DNA of 64,000 bases from Teretinema zuelzerae (lineage in GTDB: Bacteria > Spirochaetota > Spirochaetia > Treponematales > Treponemataceae), in assembly GCF_021021555.1 (NCBI RefSeq), contig NZ_JAINWA010000003.1, positions 1,178,001-1,242,000 of the forward strand, given 5' to 3'. Both the position numbers and the translations under genes were made by a program. The notes beneath the pieces are model-generated. The model ran no database searches, was not told the DNA's origin, and saw only the letters and a program-made list of their open reading frames with translations. The first letter of the stretch is position 1. Each line of letters starts with the position of its first letter. Shown here piece after piece: positions 61,623 through 64,000 of the stretch.

Positions 61623-61742
61623 TATAGGGCACCTCTAAAAACTTCAGTTTTTAGAGGTCTACCTTAATATAGGTGTAAATCCTGTAAGGATTTACAAGGG
61701 CACCGAGGAAAACTAACCGAGTTTTTCGAGGTGCCCTATAGA
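61623..61742 (-). repeat. Structured element in the encapsulin operon leader
   Basis: The ends TATAGGGCACCTC and GAGGTGCCCTATA are complementary over 13 bases. On the minus strand three hairpins follow each other: AGGGCACC...GGTGCCCT, GTAAATCC-TTACA-GGATTTAC, and ACCTCTAAAAACT-GA-AGTTTTTAGAGGT. It lies between the predicted transcription start and the ferritin-like gene, so it would be transcribed as leader. It may be a MITE/REP-type repeat or a regulatory RNA. Confidence 0.75.
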
Positions 61743-61756
61743 CTTTCCTGCCTATT

Positions 61757-61785
61757 AAGGTACGACTCCGAAGCGTGTTTGTCAA
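61757..61785 (-). promoter_or_regulatory. Encapsulin operon promoter
   Basis: On the minus strand TTGACA (61780-61785), 17 bases and TACCTT (61757-61762). The start near 61750 leaves a leader of about 140 bases with the three hairpins. No ferric-uptake-regulator box is recognised with confidence. Confidence 0.6.
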
Positions 61786-61881
61786 AGCGAACAAATAAAA
61801 AACGAGGCAGAAGGCCGTCCGATGCGCGTCAAAGCACCGCCGGAGCCCCCGGCGCGAACGTCCATGCAGGGGCGCGTCCGA

Positions 61882-62505
61882 TCAGAAACGAACGAGCACG
61901 CCCGCTCCGAACGATGTTTCGCACGCATGCGGAATCAGGCTTACTTCGGCTCCCTCGGGGCCTTCAAGCGCCGCGGATAGCGTTCCGTTCCATGTAGAGG
62001 CGTAGTACCACGGACGGATAAGGCCGAAAAGCCGGCCGACGCCTACAAGAAAAAGGCCGCCCATCCCTATTTTCGAGAGGGCTTCCATCCGCACGGAATC
62101 GACGGCGCCGCGTTCCCGGCCTGAAAACATATCGTCCAGGGACCCGAGGGCGGGAATAATGTACATCATGAACATTCCCCAGCCTACAAGCTGGGTAGTC
62201 AGCCCGAAAGCCGCTCCTCCAGAATCGCCCTGAATAAAGGAGCCGACCCCGAACCCGACGAAATGATTCGCGATGAAGGGGAAAAGGGCGGTTTTCTTAT
62301 GCTGCTCGTACAGAGAGAACCGCTCCGAAGGAGAGAGAAGGGCCGCGTTCGCCCGTATGTCCGCCTCGTTCCGAAATACGCCCTCCGAAATAAGGGCGGC
62401 GGTATCGAAAGCGATGCCGCCTGAGGACGGCTCGGAGGCCCGCGCAGAAACAGCGGACAAACACAGACAGGCAACGGCGAACAGTCTACGCATTCTGATT
62501 CTCAT
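61882..62505 (-). CDS. Borrelia P13-like membrane protein
   Basis: A 207-aa protein with a signal peptide (RRLFAVACLCLSAVSARA). The mature part has FSLYEQHKKTALFPFIANHFVGFGVGSFIQGD, the pattern of the Borrelia P13 family, followed by two or three hydrophobic segments. P13 is an integral outer-membrane channel in Borrelia; the function in other spirochaetes is unknown. A TATACT -10 box (62512-62517) places transcription at about 62505, so either the ATG there is used leaderless or the one at 62493 is. Longer frames run into the divergent gene. Confidence 0.7.
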   Translation of the reverse strand: MRIRMRRLFAVACLCLSAVSARASEPSSGGIAFDTAALISEGVFRNEADIRANAALLSPSERFSLYEQHKKTALFPFIANHFVGFGVGSFIQGDSGGAAFGLTTQLVGWGMFMMYIIPALGSLDDMFSGRERGAVDSVRMEALSKIGMGGLFLVGVGRLFGLIRPWYYASTWNGTLSAALEGPEGAEVSLIPHACETSFGAGVLVRF

Positions 62506-62617
62506 GCATCGAGTATACCAAGGCTTTATGCATTTATCGAGTAGATGAGAAGAACGCATTTGCGGTTTTTCCGCTGACCGGCTATAGTTTGAGACAAGCA
62601 TATATAAGGATGACAAA

Positions 62618-63355
62618 TTGAAAAGAAGAGCATGCGCCGCGGTCTTCGCGCTGGCGATGAGCATGGGATTCGCCCAGAAACTGGTTATTTACTCCGAGCA
62701 GGCCCCGCCCTTTCAGGTTCCTCCTTCCGGGGACGCGCCGTCGACGGGATTCGCGGTGGAGATAGTGCGCGCGCTTCAAAGGGAAGTCGGCACGAACGAG
62801 CCGATTCAGTTCGTCGAATGGGCGCGCGGCTTTTACGAAGCGCAGCATACGCCGAACGTCATGCTGTTCACCGCGGCCCGGACGGAAGAGCGGGAAAAAC
62901 TCTTTCGCTGGCTCGGGCCCTTCTTTACGGTGGAATACCTGCTGGTCGCGAAAAAGCATCGCTTCCGATCGACGCTCACGACCGAACAGGCGAAAGGGCT
63001 GAAAATTATCGGAACGGTCAAGGGCGACGCCCGGGACCAAATCTTGCGCGATGCGGGATTTACCAATCTGGAACAGACGACTACCGCCGCCCTGAATGTT
63101 CGAAAACTCCAGGCCGGCAGGATCGACGCGTACGCTACGTCTAACGTAGCGTGGAAGGAGCAGATCAGAAAAGAAGGCTTTAACCCGGAAGAGTACGAGG
63201 CTGTCTATCCCATCCGTGTAATACCGGTATATTGCGTCTTTTCCCCCGCGACCGATCCGGCGATTTTCGCAGCCTGGGAGCGCGCCTTTAAAACCATCGC
63301 CGCTAACGGCACGCTGAAACGTCTCTCGAAGCAGTGGTTCCCGGACCTGGACTGA
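62618..63355 (+). CDS. Periplasmic solute-binding protein, SBP_bac_3 type
   Basis: A 245-aa protein starting with TTG at 62618, seven bases after AAGGA. The signal peptide is short (ACAAVFALAMSMGFA). The mature part has YSEQAPPFQV, GFAVEIVRAL and AGRIDAYATSNVAW, as in amino acid binding proteins and the sensor domains derived from them. No permease or ATPase gene is beside it, so it may act as a signalling receptor or serve a transporter elsewhere. Confidence 0.82.
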   Translation: MKRRACAAVFALAMSMGFAQKLVIYSEQAPPFQVPPSGDAPSTGFAVEIVRALQREVGTNEPIQFVEWARGFYEAQHTPNVMLFTAARTEEREKLFRWLGPFFTVEYLLVAKKHRFRSTLTTEQAKGLKIIGTVKGDARDQILRDAGFTNLEQTTTAALNVRKLQAGRIDAYATSNVAWKEQIRKEGFNPEEYEAVYPIRVIPVYCVFSPATDPAIFAAWERAFKTIAANGTLKRLSKQWFPDLD

Positions 63356-63458
63356 CGGCACGACGCGCTTCCGGCAGAAGGCGGACTGGAACGAAGCCGC
63401 CCCTGCCTCGGCTGCCTGAGAGGGGGCTCCGATCGTACAGACGGCGCCCCCCAATCGA

Positions 63459-64000
63459 TCATTCTGCCTCGATTTTTTTGAATTCCAACACCATGCTGGT
63501 TCTGTCCTCTCTCAGAGGGATCGCGACGCCGCGGTTCATCCAGGCGTCTCCCCGAAGAGCCGTGCCGATCGCGCCCGAGCTTCCGGTTGGAGGGAAAACA
63601 GGCGGCGGTTCGGCGGGAGACAGGACTGAAAGCGCGTAACGGAAAGCGGGATCGAGTCCTCGGGGCATGAGCGGAGGAAGGCGGGTTCCGAAGTTGTTTT
63701 TTTCGAGGAATACGAAAAGGACCGCGCGGGTTTTCGCGTCGTCGATGTACAAAAAGGACGCGCGGTTTCCGTTCGCCGGAGATTCGAGCCGGTAGAGATT
63801 TCCCCGCTGCACGAGGGGGCGGATGTCTTTGTAGAGCTCGATCAGGGAGCGCGCGAGGGAAGCTTCCGCTTCGTCCCACTCGCAGAGGTTTTCCCCGATT
63901 CCCAGCACGCCGGCCATGGCCGCGTGGAAGCGGAATTCGAGCGGAACAGTCCGTCCATTGAGCCAGTTTTTTTTCGCGGTAACCCAGGCTTCCATGGCGT
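63459..64000 (-). CDS. GH36 alpha-galactosidase, C-terminal part
   Basis: The frame is open to the right edge; about 180 C-terminal residues are visible. FRFHAAMAGVLGIGENLCEWDEAE followed by LIELYKDIRPLVQRGNLYRL is the end of the catalytic domain of GH36 alpha-galactosidases, and the final 100 residues form the beta-sandwich domain. The catalytic aspartates lie outside the window. The methionine near 63995 is internal, not the start. Confidence 0.85.
   Translation of the reverse strand, partial: AMEAWVTAKKNWLNGRTVPLEFRFHAAMAGVLGIGENLCEWDEAEASLARSLIELYKDIRPLVQRGNLYRLESPANGNRASFLYIDDAKTRAVLFVFLEKNNFGTRLPPLMPRGLDPAFRYALSVLSPAEPPPVFPPTGSSGAIGTALRGDAWMNRGVAIPLREDRTSMVLEFKKIEAE

Overview
The window joins two very different stretches of DNA from what looks like a free-living or gut-associated spirochaete (Treponema-like). 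Pointers to that group are a Borrelia P13-type outer-membrane protein near 62 kb, a GC-rich chromosomal part, and a linked multi-PAS hybrid kinase and diguanylate cyclase. This assignment is an inference; no rRNA or tRNA gene was found to test it.

Positions 1 to about 33.6 kb form a lower-GC accessory element (integrated plasmid, phage-plasmid or defence island). Its left end lies outside the window and no integrase or relaxase is visible. It carries a D5/P4-type primase-helicase (cut by the left edge), a complete type I restriction-modification set (hsdR, hsdS, hsdM), and an XRE-ImmA/MazF toxin-antitoxin pair. Next to hsdS lies a DUF4268 nuclease-like gene, and between hsdM and hsdS an Abi_2/HEPN gene. 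A retron follows (promoter, msr-msd RNA, reverse transcriptase, separate TOPRIM gene), then a Fic protein, a RadC-like protein and an XRE regulator. A phage-type recombination cassette comes next: Bet/RecT, a Gam-like protein, a zinc-ribbon membrane protein and a sliding-clamp-like protein. The last large block is a five-cistron system: GHKL ATPase fused to a histidine kinase, receiver-like protein, HNH nuclease and N6-adenine methyltransferase. Its first gene is broken by an insertion sequence. Four IS copies are resolved to the base: one IS256-like element (8-bp target duplication) inside a small membrane-protein gene, and three identical 1278-bp IS4-like elements (each with its own 9-bp duplication) crowded around the kinase gene. 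Replication- or partition-like genes lie at 32.2-33.6 kb.

From 33.6 to 34.2 kb there is a junction zone with a near-consensus promoter, a probable small RNA, two approximately 99-bp direct repeats and three strong terminators. Everything to its right is GC-rich, ordinary chromosome.

The chromosomal part (34.2-64 kb) holds a membrane-bound AraC regulator, tcdA, a sulfur cluster (metY, cysK, a cystine-type ABC transporter and a URO-D/MtaA-like protein), and a beta-glucosidase/GPH sugar transporter/TetR operon. Also present are an ABC-F protein, a YkgJ-family protein, a short asparaginase-like protein, a DUF2141 protein, an EamA transporter, a nitroreductase, a secreted transglutaminase-like protein with a probable frameshift, and putP. 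The right end has the hybrid sensor kinase with a REC-GGDEF partner, an encapsulin with its ferritin-like cargo, the P13-like protein, a periplasmic binding protein and the C-terminal part of a GH36 alpha-galactosidase. The cysK and URO-D/ABC promoters share a 17-bp element, which suggests a common sulfur regulon. The two most interesting systems are the kinase-receiver-HNH-methylase operon and the split RT/TOPRIM retron.
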